Of a stretch of 64,000 nt of DNA, positions 16,263 through 25,558 are shown piece after piece. Within the stretch, counting starts at the first letter, position 1. Each line of letters starts with the position of its first letter. A program made the position numbers and the translations under genes. The notes under the pieces were generated by a model that was not told the DNA's origin, did no database searches, and was given only the letters and a program-made list of their open reading frames with translations. The DNA is from Dyadobacter sp. MSC1_007 (GTDB lineage Bacteria; Bacteroidota; Bacteroidia; Cytophagales; Spirosomataceae), in assembly GCF_023667495.1 (NCBI RefSeq), contig NZ_JAMOZL010000014.1:124001-188000 (forward strand), written 5' to 3'.

Positions 16263-17081
16263 TCAACCATGTGCTGCCACAGAGATTTCCTGCCATGATT
16301 CCCATGTTTTCAGGCGCTGTTCATAGGTTTGTTTCACCCAGGGCAAAGCAATCTTACCCAATATCAATCTTGATGGCGGATTCTCAGCATCCACCAAGGC
16401 AAAGAGCGCATCGACCGTTGCTGCCGGATTGCCGGAATCTCCCGCCTGGGCATATTCCCAAAAAACCTTTTTCATACCATCATAAGCCGGGATCGGCTCA
16501 CTTACAGCCAGTGAATCTGAACCATTAAAGTCGGTATCGTACGGGCCTGGTTGCAAAAGGGTTACCTTAATTCCAAAATCAGCCACTTCGGCAGCTAATG
16601 TTTCTGTGAGACCTTCAATTGCGAACTTAGTTGCACTGTAAAGTCCCATGAAGGTCACTGTATTCAACCCCAGCGCACTGGACAGTTGGATGATATGCCC
16701 TGAATTTTGCTCGCGCATCACAGGCAACACAGCCTGAACAGTCCATAGTGAACCTAGAACATTCGTTTCAAACTGCGACCTTACTTCCTGCTCGCTTACC
16801 TCTTCGACGGCTCCAATTTGTCCGTAACCTGCATTATTGATTAATACATCGATGCGGCCAAAATGTGCTTTTGCAGTTTCTATTGCGTCAAAACTTGCTT
16901 GTTTATCCGTCACATCCAGTTTTAACACCAATAGATTCGACGGAAATGCTTTTGAAAGCTCGGTCAATGTTTCAGGCTTACGCACAGCTGCAACGACATT
17001 GTCGCCACGCTCCAAAAATGCCTCTGTCCAAATCCTGCCAAATCCGCGGGACGCGCCTGTTATAAAAATTGTTTTTGCCAT
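16263..17081 (-). CDS. SDR family oxidoreductase
   Basis: 272 residues from the ATG at 17081 (MAKTIFITGASRGFG); a 15-codon upstream extension adds only basic residues and is unlikely. Classical SDR motifs: TGASRGFG, LDVTD, NNAGYGQ, the Ser in QLSSALG, YSATK, and PGPYDTDF after the active site. It probably acts on a small carbonyl or alcohol. The 60-bp gap to the AraC gene and shared strand suggest one transcription unit with the reductase at 14471. Confidence 0.92.
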   Translation of the reverse strand: MAKTIFITGASRGFGRIWTEAFLERGDNVVAAVRKPETLTELSKAFPSNLLVLKLDVTDKQASFDAIETAKAHFGRIDVLINNAGYGQIGAVEEVSEQEVRSQFETNVLGSLWTVQAVLPVMREQNSGHIIQLSSALGLNTVTFMGLYSATKFAIEGLTETLAAEVADFGIKVTLLQPGPYDTDFNGSDSLAVSEPIPAYDGMKKVFWEYAQAGDSGNPAATVDALFALVDAENPPSRLILGKIALPWVKQTYEQRLKTWESWQEISVAAHG

Positions 17082-17260
17082 TATTTTATCTTTAATATTT
17101 ATAATGACAAATCTCCGCCTATCCACGGTGGCTATTATGATACAAAAGTCGGCAATAGTGAAACGTTTTTACGAAAAGCTGCCATCAATGCCATACTGTT
17201 CCGGTACACCAAGGTGCTTGCGCAGCGTCTTACGTTAGATGCGATTTGGACTCTGTTAGA

Positions 17261-17290
17261 TAAATACATAAGCAAACGTTTATGTATTTA
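17261..17290. promoter_or_regulatory. Inverted repeat upstream of the SDR gene
   Basis: TAAATACATA (17261-17270) and TATGTATTTA (17281-17290) are exact inverted copies around a 10-base spacer. The spacing puts the arm centres about two helical turns apart, as for a dimeric regulator site. It lies about 180 bp before the SDR start and just after the ArsR terminator. Confidence 0.45.
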
Positions 17291-17301
17291 AGCAAAATTA
17301 A

Positions 17302-17326
17302 ACCCGCTGCATGCCGATCAGCGGGT
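17302..17326 (-). terminator. Terminator of the ArsR gene
   Basis: ACCCGCTG (17302-17309) pairs with CAGCGGGT (17319-17326); on the minus strand the stem is followed by TTTAATTTT. It begins 10 bp after the ArsR stop codon. Confidence 0.7.
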
Positions 17327-17335
17327 AGAGCCCTA

Positions 17336-17611
17336 TTATGCTATTTTTAGGGATTGAAGAAAATTCGTCAACTCCTCCAACTTTTCATCATTGATGGCAA
17401 GACGCATATTCCGCCCTTCCTTATGTGACTCAATTAATCCTGATTCTGCCAATGATTTTAGGTGCTGCGACATGGACGGCTGGCTTATCGGAACAAATTC
17501 AAATAAATCAGCGCACCCTCTGTTCGTTCCTTTTGCTATTTCTTTAAGTAGAAGCAGACGATGGGGGTCGCTAAGGGACTTTGCCATTTTGGTGAGTGAT
17601 TTCGTATCCAT
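17336..17611 (-). CDS. ArsR-family transcriptional regulator
   Basis: 91 residues from ATG 17611 (MDTKSLTKMAKSLSDPHRLL); the open frame extends 38 codons upstream but that part does not look like ArsR. The winged helix is complete: SDPHRLLLLKEIAKG, ISQPSMSQHLKSLAESGLI (recognition helix) and the wing HKEGRNMRLAI. Two cysteine positions of metal-sensing ArsR proteins (ELCVCDL) are replaced; RGCADLFEF keeps one Cys. The ligand is therefore unknown. Confidence 0.88.
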   Translation of the reverse strand: MDTKSLTKMAKSLSDPHRLLLLKEIAKGTNRGCADLFEFVPISQPSMSQHLKSLAESGLIESHKEGRNMRLAINDEKLEELTNFLQSLKIA

Positions 17612-17833
17612 ATCCACAACTTTCAATACATGCGCATTCGTTAATATATCAGCAACCAGCAGCTTGATAAAATAGTTCCTTCCTAACCAGCCTTTCAAGG
17701 CAGAACTTGTTTTCTTTTTTTCCACTGATAATCAATAACCCTAACCAGTAAGTAGGCATACAAGCTCGTAAGTGCTTGTACAAAAACATGTTGCATCAAT
17801 TTTGTGCAAGTCATACTCTAAAATAGAGGCAAA

Positions 17834-17948
17834 ATGAAGGTATTAGTTTTGGGGGCCACAGGCTCCCGGCAGTTCCATGTCATAGCCGCCTGACGGAGAA
17901 AGGTATTGACACCGTCCCGATTAACGAGTACCGGGCACTGAATTGAAA
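17834..17948 (+). pseudogene. Remnant of an NAD(P)H-binding (NmrA-like) gene
   Basis: From ATG 17834 the reading is MKVLVLGATGSRQFHVIAA and then TGA. MKVLVLGATG is the classic start of atypical SDR/NAD(P)H-binding proteins, normally followed by GxTGR and 190 or more residues. Another frame further on reads GIDTVPINEYRALN to a stop, which could be a second scrap of the same gene. Internal deletion is inferred. Confidence 0.5.
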
Positions 17949-18000
17949 GAAAAAAATGTGACTTCGCAATTGCAGATACTTCCGTATTCATTAATTGTTT

Positions 18001-18020
18001 ATATTTGAATATTCTAATAT
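18001..18020. promoter_or_regulatory. Near-perfect palindrome at the ArsR-dabAB promoter
   Basis: ATATTTGAATATTCTAATAT is a 20-bp palindrome with one mismatched pair. The TTATATTTG overlapping its left side contains a TAnnTTTG -7 box. It lies 12 bp before the ArsR start, so ArsR binding would block the promoter. AT-rich palindromes of this type are known for BigR-like ArsR regulators. Confidence 0.6.
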
Positions 18021-18031
18021 AACAATTATAC

Positions 18032-18367
18032 ATGACCAGTCCGCTGCACCTCTACAAGGCAGAGTTTTTTAAGACCTTGGGACATTCTGTCCGTCTGGCA
18101 ATATTGGACGCGCTCAGAGAGGGGCCACTTTCAGTAAGTGAGTTGCAGGCTGCTATACAAACCGAACAATCCATTCTGTCTCAACATCTTGCCAAATTAC
18201 GGGGAATGAAGTTTGTGAGCTGCCGCAGGGAAAAAACCACGATCTACTATCATGTGCATGACCGGGAAGTTTACCAATTCCTTGACCTGGCGAAAAATAT
18301 ATATGTGCGACAGCTCCAACAGTCGCAGGAAATGCTCAAAGAGCTTACGCCCTCAGAGATAGCCTGA
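18032..18367 (+). CDS. ArsR-family regulator of the dabAB operon
   Basis: 111 residues, a complete ArsR winged helix: FFKTLGHSVRLAILDALREG, TEQSILSQHLAKLRGMKFV and wing REKTTIYYHV. One Cys (SCRREK) follows the recognition helix; the usual metal-binding pair is absent. It precedes dabA by 68 bp on the same strand and has an operator-like palindrome over its promoter, so negative autoregulation of the whole operon is inferred. The ligand could be a redox or sulfur species as in the BigR group, but this is not shown. Confidence 0.9.
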   Translation: MTSPLHLYKAEFFKTLGHSVRLAILDALREGPLSVSELQAAIQTEQSILSQHLAKLRGMKFVSCRREKTTIYYHVHDREVYQFLDLAKNIYVRQLQQSQEMLKELTPSEIA

Positions 18368-18435
18368 CGACTTATGAACGAGTTTAAACAAAGGTTGCCA
18401 CGTATAAACGGTGACGGCGGAAAGCAGCGAGACAA

Positions 18436-20898
18436 ATGAACGCGTCAATTAATGATAGTCCAGCGCAAAATACCCTATATGACGAACGGGAAACACTTGA
18501 ACGCCTGCGTTGCTTTTTGCCTTGCCAGCCACCGCTAAAAGATTTCATCCACCACAACCCGCTGCACGGCTTTCAAGGTTTAAATTTTGAAGATGGACTT
18601 GTCCGTGCCTCGAAGATTTTTGGCTACCAGCTTTATCTTCCATTGGAAGAATACAGGTCACTTTACAGCTCAGGGCGCATTAGCCGCTCCGCATTGGAAC
18701 AGGTGGTGTTAGAAAAACACCCCGGCACACGCTTTGAAGACTGGCAGGACAAACTTTTTTGCAGACAGTACAAAACAAGCTTTCACGTTCGAATCGGATC
18801 ATTACGCGCCAACTGGAAGCGTTTCTATAAAGTTGACCTTGATTCGCAAACACATCCAGCCCTGTTTCGTATTCTATCCAGTTATCTGGATCAGGGGGTC
18901 GCTACCTGGCGGTTTCCGGTAGACCCTGAAGGGTTTATAGGCTCTCTTCGCAAAATGGAGCAAAACGGCCTGGTGAGCTTTTTTCGTGGCAAAAGAGCGT
19001 CTAGCCTCTTATTGAATACTTCTTGCGAGATAAAGAATCTTTTGAAAACTATTGTAGGGCGCCCCGCCTTGTACAGTCAATATATCTTTGACCAGCAATT
19101 TGCCCATCCCGGCTGGTCCGGAATGGCATCCTGGATCGAAAACAACGCCGGAAGCCTTTTGCTGGAAAGAAAAATTTCCCTTCAACAGCTCATCCAGTTT
19201 GAACTGTTGCTGGAAATCGATGCGCTGGATTCCCATTTTGGACACGCTTGGCTGCCATTGGGCAAGCATGTCAAGACGGTGCCCGAGGACATTTTCGCAC
19301 CTGTGGAAAAAACGGAACTGGATCAGGTGCTGGCTATCTGGCAAAACGCTTTTGAATGGACCTACTACGATCGTGCCCTAACTAAGCTTTCCCGCTATAA
19401 GGACAAAAACGGGCAGCATGATGACAAATCGCATCAGAGTCTGTTCTGTTTGGACGACCGATCCGGCTCACTCCGTCGACATCTCGAGCAGGCAGACCCC
19501 GTATGCGAAACCTTTGGGACGCCTGGCTTTTTTGGCGTGCCGTGCTTTTTCCAGGCCCACCCTGGTGGAAGCTATACCAAACAAGCTCCCGCACAAAGTA
19601 AACCCACGCACCTGATCAAGCAGGTGGGAGCAGCACAAACCCGCAAGAGCAGCCTGGTTTTGCCCACAGGTTCTAATTCACTTTTACGTGGCTGGATGAT
19701 CTCGCAGACACTTGGTTTTTGGGCAGCCTTCAAGTTAGTGCGGAACATTTTCAGGCCAGAATCATGGTTGACCACACCGGAGCCAGTCAAAGAACAGGAC
19801 AACGCGTCTTATCTTACCATCGAAAATAGCGCCGCTTACCCGCCAGAGAATGGCTTGCAAGTAGGCTATACAGTGCACGAAATGGCCGAGTGCGTCGAAA
19901 ACCTGCTTAGGAGCATCGACTTAACGGCCGATTTTGCGCGACTTGTTTATGTAATCGGACACGGGGCTAGCAGTGTCAATAATCCCCATTATGCCGCCTA
20001 CGATTGCGGGGCGTGCTCGGGTAATCCGGGCGGAATCAACGCTAGAGTTTTTGCCTGGATGGCCAATCATCAAAAGGTGCGTGAGCTGCTTTACAAAAAA
20101 GGAGTACCGATCCCCGAACGTACTCAATTTGTGGGAGCCCTTCACGATACCACCCGGGATGATATCACTTTCTATGATACTCAAAGTCTTTCCGAAGAAA
20201 ACGGTCAGCGTCATGACCATAACCGCAAAGCCTTTATTGCTGCGCTGGATCTGAATGCCAAAGAAAGAGCTGGAAGGTTTGCTTCCATAGATCCCAAACT
20301 AACTCCTCAAAGGGCTCACCAGGTCGTAAGGTCCAGATCGGTTTCCCTGTTTGAACCTCGTCCGGAGCTCAACCATGCGACCAATGCCGTTTGCATTGTC
20401 GGGCACCGGAATTTGTCCAGAAGTTTCTCTTGGGACAGACGCCTTTTTATGAATTCGTACAACTATGCCAGCGATCCTGGGGGTAAGGTCCTCCATGATA
20501 TTTTAAGCGCAGCAACACCGGTTTGCGCCGGCATTAATCTGGAATATCTGTTCTCGCGGACTGACAATCTCCGGCTCGGGGCAGGTAGTAAACTCCCTCA
20601 CAACGTCATTGGGCTTTTAGGGGTTGCAAATGGCATGGAAGGAGATTTGCGGACAGGGCTGCCTACCCAGATGACCGAACTGCATGACCCTGTCCGTCTC
20701 TTGATGATCGTTGAGCATTTCCCCAATATCGTCTCGTTGGTTATCGGCAAATCCGGGCGGCTGCGGGAATGGTTTGCAAACCAATGGGTCCATCTGGTGG
20801 TGATTGAGCCGGGCAGCCGAGCGTTCCTCAGATTTAAGGATGACGGATTTGTGGCTTACCACCCGTCTACTTATCCGGAAAATGTTTTAGAGCCATGA
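18436..20898 (+). CDS. dabA: Inorganic carbon pump subunit DabA (DUF2309)
   Basis: 820 residues, full length for UPF0753/DUF2309. DabA is a beta-carbonic-anhydrase-like zinc protein that with membrane subunit DabB hydrates CO2 to bicarbonate vectorially. The expected zinc-site residues are in place: FCLDDRSGS (Cys338, Asp340), GHGAS (His509) and YDCGACSG (Cys524). The N-terminal IHHNPLHGFQ is also conserved. Its stop overlaps the dabB start by four bases (ATGA), so translation is coupled. In a heterotroph it would supply bicarbonate for carboxylases. Confidence 0.95.
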   Translation: MNASINDSPAQNTLYDERETLERLRCFLPCQPPLKDFIHHNPLHGFQGLNFEDGLVRASKIFGYQLYLPLEEYRSLYSSGRISRSALEQVVLEKHPGTRFEDWQDKLFCRQYKTSFHVRIGSLRANWKRFYKVDLDSQTHPALFRILSSYLDQGVATWRFPVDPEGFIGSLRKMEQNGLVSFFRGKRASSLLLNTSCEIKNLLKTIVGRPALYSQYIFDQQFAHPGWSGMASWIENNAGSLLLERKISLQQLIQFELLLEIDALDSHFGHAWLPLGKHVKTVPEDIFAPVEKTELDQVLAIWQNAFEWTYYDRALTKLSRYKDKNGQHDDKSHQSLFCLDDRSGSLRRHLEQADPVCETFGTPGFFGVPCFFQAHPGGSYTKQAPAQSKPTHLIKQVGAAQTRKSSLVLPTGSNSLLRGWMISQTLGFWAAFKLVRNIFRPESWLTTPEPVKEQDNASYLTIENSAAYPPENGLQVGYTVHEMAECVENLLRSIDLTADFARLVYVIGHGASSVNNPHYAAYDCGACSGNPGGINARVFAWMANHQKVRELLYKKGVPIPERTQFVGALHDTTRDDITFYDTQSLSEENGQRHDHNRKAFIAALDLNAKERAGRFASIDPKLTPQRAHQVVRSRSVSLFEPRPELNHATNAVCIVGHRNLSRSFSWDRRLFMNSYNYASDPGGKVLHDILSAATPVCAGINLEYLFSRTDNLRLGAGSKLPHNVIGLLGVANGMEGDLRTGLPTQMTELHDPVRLLMIVEHFPNIVSLVIGKSGRLREWFANQWVHLVVIEPGSRAFLRFKDDGFVAYHPSTYPENVLEP

Positions 20899-22760
20899 CA
20901 TATTTTATTACTCTTTTGCTGCTTATTCCGTTGATCGGATTTTTGACAATCTTGATGTCCCCTGCCCAAAACGAGCTGATGATCTCCCGCCTCGTATTCA
21001 CTACCATGGCGCTACACCTGTTTACTTCTCTGGCATTTACGGCTTTCCGGATCCTGACAGGCGGCCAGCCATTAGCCTCCGATAGTATTGTAATTTTCAG
21101 CTCTGGCAGCTTTGAATATGCCATGGATTTCCTGGTCGATAAAATCACACTTGTCTTCCTTCTCACAGGATCCGTACTAACCTTTGTTGTCACTACTTAC
21201 AGCAGACAATACTTGCACCGAGAGGAAGGCTATAAGCGCTTTTTCTATACGATCCTTCTTTTCTATTCAGGATACAACATTTCCATTTTTTCCGGAAATT
21301 TTGAGACGCTTTTTATCGGCTGGGAAATCCTGGGTATGACCTCGTTCCTACTGATCTCGTTTTACCGGGACCGCTATTTGCCTGTCAAAAATGCAGTCAA
21401 GGTATTCTCGGTTTACCGTCTAGCGGATGTGAGCATATTGCTGGCTGTCTGGGCAAACCATCACTTGTGGGGCACCTACATTACTTTTGAAAAAATATCA
21501 GATTATCAGCTGGTAGACCGTCAATTACAGACACACAACCTGATTGGCATCGTCGTTTCTGTCATGATTGTCCTTGCTGCGGCCGCCAAGTCCGCTCAAT
21601 TGCCGTTTTCGTCCTGGCTTCCACGCGCGATGGAGGGGCCTACCCCTTCGACGGCGATCTTTTACGGTGCCCTTTCTGCCCATATCGGTGTGTTCCTGCT
21701 ATTGAGAACATGGCCATTCTGGCAGCACCAGGCCGGGATCCGCATGTTAATTGGCGCGATTGGATTATCAACGGGCATTGTCGCGACAGGCATAGCACGG
21801 GTACAGTCATCGGTCAAGAGTCAGATCGCTTATGCGTCCATTTCGCAGATCGGCTTGATTTTTGTGGAGATTGCGGCCGGCCTGGAAAACCTTGCCTTGC
21901 TACATTGTGCAGGAAATGCTTTTTTAAGGGCTACCCAACTTTTAGTGTCTCCTTCCATAGTAAGCCAGAGAATCGGCGAATATCCGCGGACTCAAAAGTC
22001 CTCTTCAAGCCTGGATAGATGGATTCCGCAACGCCTGTGGACCGCACTATATATGCTCAACCTCAAAGAATGGGGGCTGGACTTTTTCATGTACCGTTAC
22101 CTATGGAGCCCGTTAAAAAGGCTTGGAGCAGCGCTCGGTTTTCTAACTACCCAACGTGTAACCCTATTCTTCGTTCCTGCTTACCTGGCCGGCGCGTTTC
22201 TTTGTTTTAACGGACATTACATTCCCCTGGGACTTCGGCAGTGGCTGCCGACTGCATTCTCTTTCCTTGGGCTGATAATGGCTATCAAATCCTTTTCCGA
22301 AAGGAAAAATGTTTGGTTAAGCTGGATACTGATTATTACCAACCATTTTTGGGTAGCCCTGGCGGTTTCATTTAACGAAAGCGTCCCGGCAAATCAGCTC
22401 CTGTTGTATTTAAGCGGGGTCATCTTTTCCGGCGCTACTGGTTACTGGTGCCTTTCTCTTCTTCGGAGATATGAGCGTCACATCGGGTTGGGACAGTTTC
22501 ACGGGCACATCCGGCGGCATGAACGAATTGGCATCGTATTCTTTCTTTCATGCCTGGGACTGTCAGGATTTCCCATTACGCCAACGTTTATCGGCGAAGA
22601 TCTTGTATTCTCACATATTCATCAAAATCAGGCCTTTTTTGCAGTTTTTGTGTCGCTGGGATGCATTGTCAATGGCATATCTCTGATCCGGATTTATGCC
22701 AGGATCTTTTTGGGGCCAGGCATGCACTCACAGTACGAATTGACCTACCGCTCATCCTGA
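20895..22760 (+). CDS. dabB: Inorganic carbon pump membrane subunit DabB (NuoL-like)
   Basis: 621 residues, polytopic, of the proton-translocating NuoL/MrpA family. The diagnostic NuoL region AAKSAQLPFSSWLPRAMEGP is followed by TPSTAIFYGALSAHIG. The start overlaps dabA by four bases. DabB couples an ion gradient to DabA; no other Complex I genes are near, which supports this assignment over respiratory NuoL. The C-terminal part is shorter than true NuoL and lacks the long lateral helix. Confidence 0.92.
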   Translation: MTYFITLLLLIPLIGFLTILMSPAQNELMISRLVFTTMALHLFTSLAFTAFRILTGGQPLASDSIVIFSSGSFEYAMDFLVDKITLVFLLTGSVLTFVVTTYSRQYLHREEGYKRFFYTILLFYSGYNISIFSGNFETLFIGWEILGMTSFLLISFYRDRYLPVKNAVKVFSVYRLADVSILLAVWANHHLWGTYITFEKISDYQLVDRQLQTHNLIGIVVSVMIVLAAAAKSAQLPFSSWLPRAMEGPTPSTAIFYGALSAHIGVFLLLRTWPFWQHQAGIRMLIGAIGLSTGIVATGIARVQSSVKSQIAYASISQIGLIFVEIAAGLENLALLHCAGNAFLRATQLLVSPSIVSQRIGEYPRTQKSSSSLDRWIPQRLWTALYMLNLKEWGLDFFMYRYLWSPLKRLGAALGFLTTQRVTLFFVPAYLAGAFLCFNGHYIPLGLRQWLPTAFSFLGLIMAIKSFSERKNVWLSWILIITNHFWVALAVSFNESVPANQLLLYLSGVIFSGATGYWCLSLLRRYERHIGLGQFHGHIRRHERIGIVFFLSCLGLSGFPITPTFIGEDLVFSHIHQNQAFFAVFVSLGCIVNGISLIRIYARIFLGPGMHSQYELTYRSS

Positions 22761-22838
22761 TTAAACCTGTTGTGCCGCAAAGGAAGGCTTCCGATAAAGA
22801 TTAATGCAAAAACAAGATAAAAACATTGAATCCAGAGA

Positions 22839-23258
22839 ATGAATGGTGATAAACTATATAACGGCAAAGTAGAACAGTCTTTAAAGGACAACCCTGTCCC
22901 TTTGACTAAAAGCGTCATTCAAATGAAGTGTCCCCGCTGCCGGAAAGGCCATCTTTTTGTAAAGAAGAATCCTTATGTTTTAAGAAATAGCCTCAATATG
23001 CCGGACTTCTGCCTGGTTTGCCGACAGGACTTTAAGATCGAGCCAGGATTTTATATCGGTGCCCTATGGGCCAGCTTCCCAATTGTGATCCTTATCATGA
23101 CAATGCTGTCTGTTCTTTTGCTCGGCGTGCTTGATCTGCCACTAGAATGGTTCTTTGTGGCGATCACCACCTCGCTATCGGCCTTGCAACCAGTGATCAT
23201 CCGGCTAGGCAGATCCATCTGGATTCACATGTTTGTAAGTTTCAAACAAGGCAGTTAG
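22839..23258 (+). CDS. DUF983 domain-containing protein
   Basis: 139 residues. The zinc-ribbon-like pair KCPRCRKGHLF and FCLVCRQDF is followed by EPGFYIGALW and two hydrophobic helices (about 80-105 and 108-125), the standard DUF983 layout. The role of DUF983 is not known; the family is common in Bacteroidota and alphaproteobacteria. It lies 78 bp after dabB on the same strand and may be part of the operon. Confidence 0.88.
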   Translation: MNGDKLYNGKVEQSLKDNPVPLTKSVIQMKCPRCRKGHLFVKKNPYVLRNSLNMPDFCLVCRQDFKIEPGFYIGALWASFPIVILIMTMLSVLLLGVLDLPLEWFFVAITTSLSALQPVIIRLGRSIWIHMFVSFKQGS

Positions 23259-23391
23259 CGAAGGTTGTTACAATGCTGTTGATTTGCCCGCACGTCATTT
23301 TTAAACGCCCGGTATATATGAAAATGCGGCAAATCAACTTACTTATTACTCCGGTACGATGCGCAATTAAAGGAAAACAAATTTTGACTAT

Positions 23392-23961
23392 ATGAATTTA
23401 AAACTTGAAAAAAGAAGCGGCAACGCATGTGAACTGTGTAAGTCCGATGAGCAGATCTCCGTTTATACGGTTCCTCCGCTTGGCTACGCCGACAACGAGA
23501 TTGTCATCTGCAAGGATTGCAGCGCGCAGATAGAAAGGGACCAACAGATGAATAGCGATTATTGGGGTTTTCTATCTGAGACAATATGGAGTGAAGTTCC
23601 GGCTGTCCAGATCGTCGCCTGGCGTATGCTAAGCCGGTTGAAAAATGAAAGCTGGGCTGCTGACAATCTGGATATGATGTATCTTGACCAGGATATGCTG
23701 GCATGGGCCCAGGCCAGTTCAGATCATCAGGCAGCGGCGGATTTGGCCGTACATCGTGACAGCAACGGCAACATTCTGAAAAATGGCGACTCGGTGGTGC
23801 TTACCAAGTCACTGGATATAAAGGGCAGTTCCCTGAACGCCAAGATGGGTACGGTCGTAAAAAACATACGGGTGGTCGAAGGAAATACAGCGCAAATTGA
23901 AGGCAAAATAGACGGTCAGCTGATCGTCATATTGACCAAATATCTTCGCAAGCAAGGTTAA
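23392..23961 (+). CDS. PhnA/YjdM-like zinc-ribbon protein
   Basis: 189 residues. N-terminal zinc ribbon with CELCKS and CKDC (about residues 14-40), then a longer linker, and the C-terminal PhnA domain DSNGNILKNGDSVVLTKSLD with KGSSLNAKMGTVVKNI. The name comes from an Escherichia coli protein, although it is not needed for phosphonate use; its role is unclear. It follows DUF983 after 133 bp and is probably in the same direction of transcription. Confidence 0.88.
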   Translation: MNLKLEKRSGNACELCKSDEQISVYTVPPLGYADNEIVICKDCSAQIERDQQMNSDYWGFLSETIWSEVPAVQIVAWRMLSRLKNESWAADNLDMMYLDQDMLAWAQASSDHQAAADLAVHRDSNGNILKNGDSVVLTKSLDIKGSSLNAKMGTVVKNIRVVEGNTAQIEGKIDGQLIVILTKYLRKQG

Positions 23962-24136
23962 AGAGCCAAATAAAGTAAAAGCGGCCGGGGATACTGAACT
24001 GTCAGTGCCACTTGCGTGGGTCAGTTGTGCTTTCGCCTGGTAGGTCATAGTTCTAAGGTTTTATGTGGTATGAATAGCTGCCGACACCCGAGTGGGCATG
24101 TTAAGACAGGCATTTGTGCATGATTGACAGAATCTG

Positions 24137-24382
24137 TCACAGAATTTCTCTGACATACCTGGCGGGGTATGTCAGATTATTGGTAATCCGGCAAACGCCG
24201 GCTACACTTTCAATCCGTGATTCGACCAGATCGCGCTCATCTTCAAAGTCGACCTTCCCATCCAGAAATACCCATCCGTCTTGAACGCATACATGGATAC
24301 CATCGTCATTAATACGGACGTCGCGATGCAGAATGCTGCTGATCTGCTGACCAATTTCAAGATCCGGGATACAATTTGCCAT
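24137..24382 (-). CDS. BON-domain protein
   Basis: 81 residues, one BON domain: a helix (EIGQQISSILHRD), then beta strands in GIHVCVQDGWVFLDGKV and ERDLVESRIESVAGVCRITN. BON domains bind phospholipid or ligands and occur in osmotic-stress proteins such as OsmY. Here there is no signal peptide, so a cytoplasmic single-BON protein is expected. It is on the opposite strand to its neighbours. Confidence 0.8.
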   Translation of the reverse strand: MANCIPDLEIGQQISSILHRDVRINDDGIHVCVQDGWVFLDGKVDFEDERDLVESRIESVAGVCRITNNLTYPARYVREIL

Positions 24383-24772
24383 AATAAACCAGGCTATTGG
24401 TTAGTGAGAATGACTTTCAACGCCTTTTGCTGTGCTGCGTTTTCTTTCCATTTTTATCCTGTTAATTTGCTCGAAAAGCTTCTTTTCAACTCCATTAGCT
24501 GTAAACAAACCGCACGAAGGTGCATCCGTTTCGAAAAAGCTAACATGTGATAACGAAGTCTCTATTCAAATCAAATGTAGATGCACCGTCAATGTAAAAG
24601 CATGATTGAAATCATCATAAAAAACAATTGCAGTCAGTAATATCTCATTTTTAATACAAGCGGGGAACGCTCCTTGTGACGTGGCAATTACCGACTACAC
24701 ATTCAACAGTTCTGGCTACACTTTGGGCCCTTCGTTTCCGGAATTTTGTATCGTAACATTCAACCATACGAT
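24383..24772. other. Intergenic region without a recognised gene
   Basis: 390 bp between the BON gene and the disrupted SDR gene. I see no open frame with family features, no strong hairpin and no repeat; it probably holds both promoters. Confidence 0.4.
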
Positions 24773-25513
24773 ATGATCAATAGAATCGAAAATAAAGTAG
24801 TAGCCATCACCGGCGCAAGCAGTGGTATAGGTGAAGCGACGGCAGAATTATTGGCAGCAAATGGGGCGAAGGTCGTTCTGGGTGCCCGAAGAGCGGACGT
24901 CCTGGCAACTTTAACAGAACGCATTCAAAAAGCAGGTGGCCAGGCAGTTTACCTGCAAATGGATGTGACAGAACGGGCGGAAGTCGCGTCGCTGATACAA
25001 CTGGCATTGAATGAATTTGGCAGGTTAGATGTGATGATAAATAACGCAGGCATCAGTCAGCTGCAATTATTGGAGGATGCTGATGTGGAAGGTTAGGAGC
25101 AGATGATTGACGTGAACCTGAAAGGCACGCTTTATGGCTTTGCCGCCGCGTTGCCGGTTTTCAAAAAGCAGGGTTCCGGCCATATTATCAATATCATGTC
25201 GACCGCAGGCATTAGTATTGTACCTACCATGGGCGTTTATACGGGTACCAAAAACGCGGTGCGCACGATCAGCGAAGCGCTGCGGCAAGAATCAAAAGGG
25301 CGCTGGCGCGTGACCGGAATCTCTCCCGGGTTTGTGGATACTCCTTTCACAAAAAAAATCAAGAACGAAGCCATCCGAAACGTACTGGCCCAGCGTTCAA
25401 GCGAGATTGCAATCCCTGCTACGGCCATCGCAGAGGCAGTTGCCTACGCAATCGCCCAGCCGGACCAAGTGGATATCGGGGACATTATTATTCGCCCGGC
25501 CATCCAGGATTAG
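24773..25513 (+). pseudogene. SDR family oxidoreductase with in-frame amber codon
   Basis: From ATG 24773 the frame stays open except for TAG at 25094-25096, in VEG-stop-EQMIDVNLKG. SDR proteins have Trp at this point (W-xMIDVN), so TGG to TAG by one base change is the simplest reading. The halves carry ITGASSGIGEA, DVTERAEV, NNAGIS before the stop and STAGIS, YTGTK, PGFVDTPF after it, in total about 246 residues. It lies 45 bp upstream of an AraC gene. It is either a null allele, a sequencing error, or read through. Confidence 0.85.
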
Positions 25514-25558
25514 TGAAATTGGGTTTTAAATTTGTATTTCAAAAAGCAGCAGACGGAT

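Noticed and set aside
20895..22760. Respiratory Complex I NuoL
   Set aside because: No other nuo genes are nearby and the gene overlaps dabA, so DabB is the better call.
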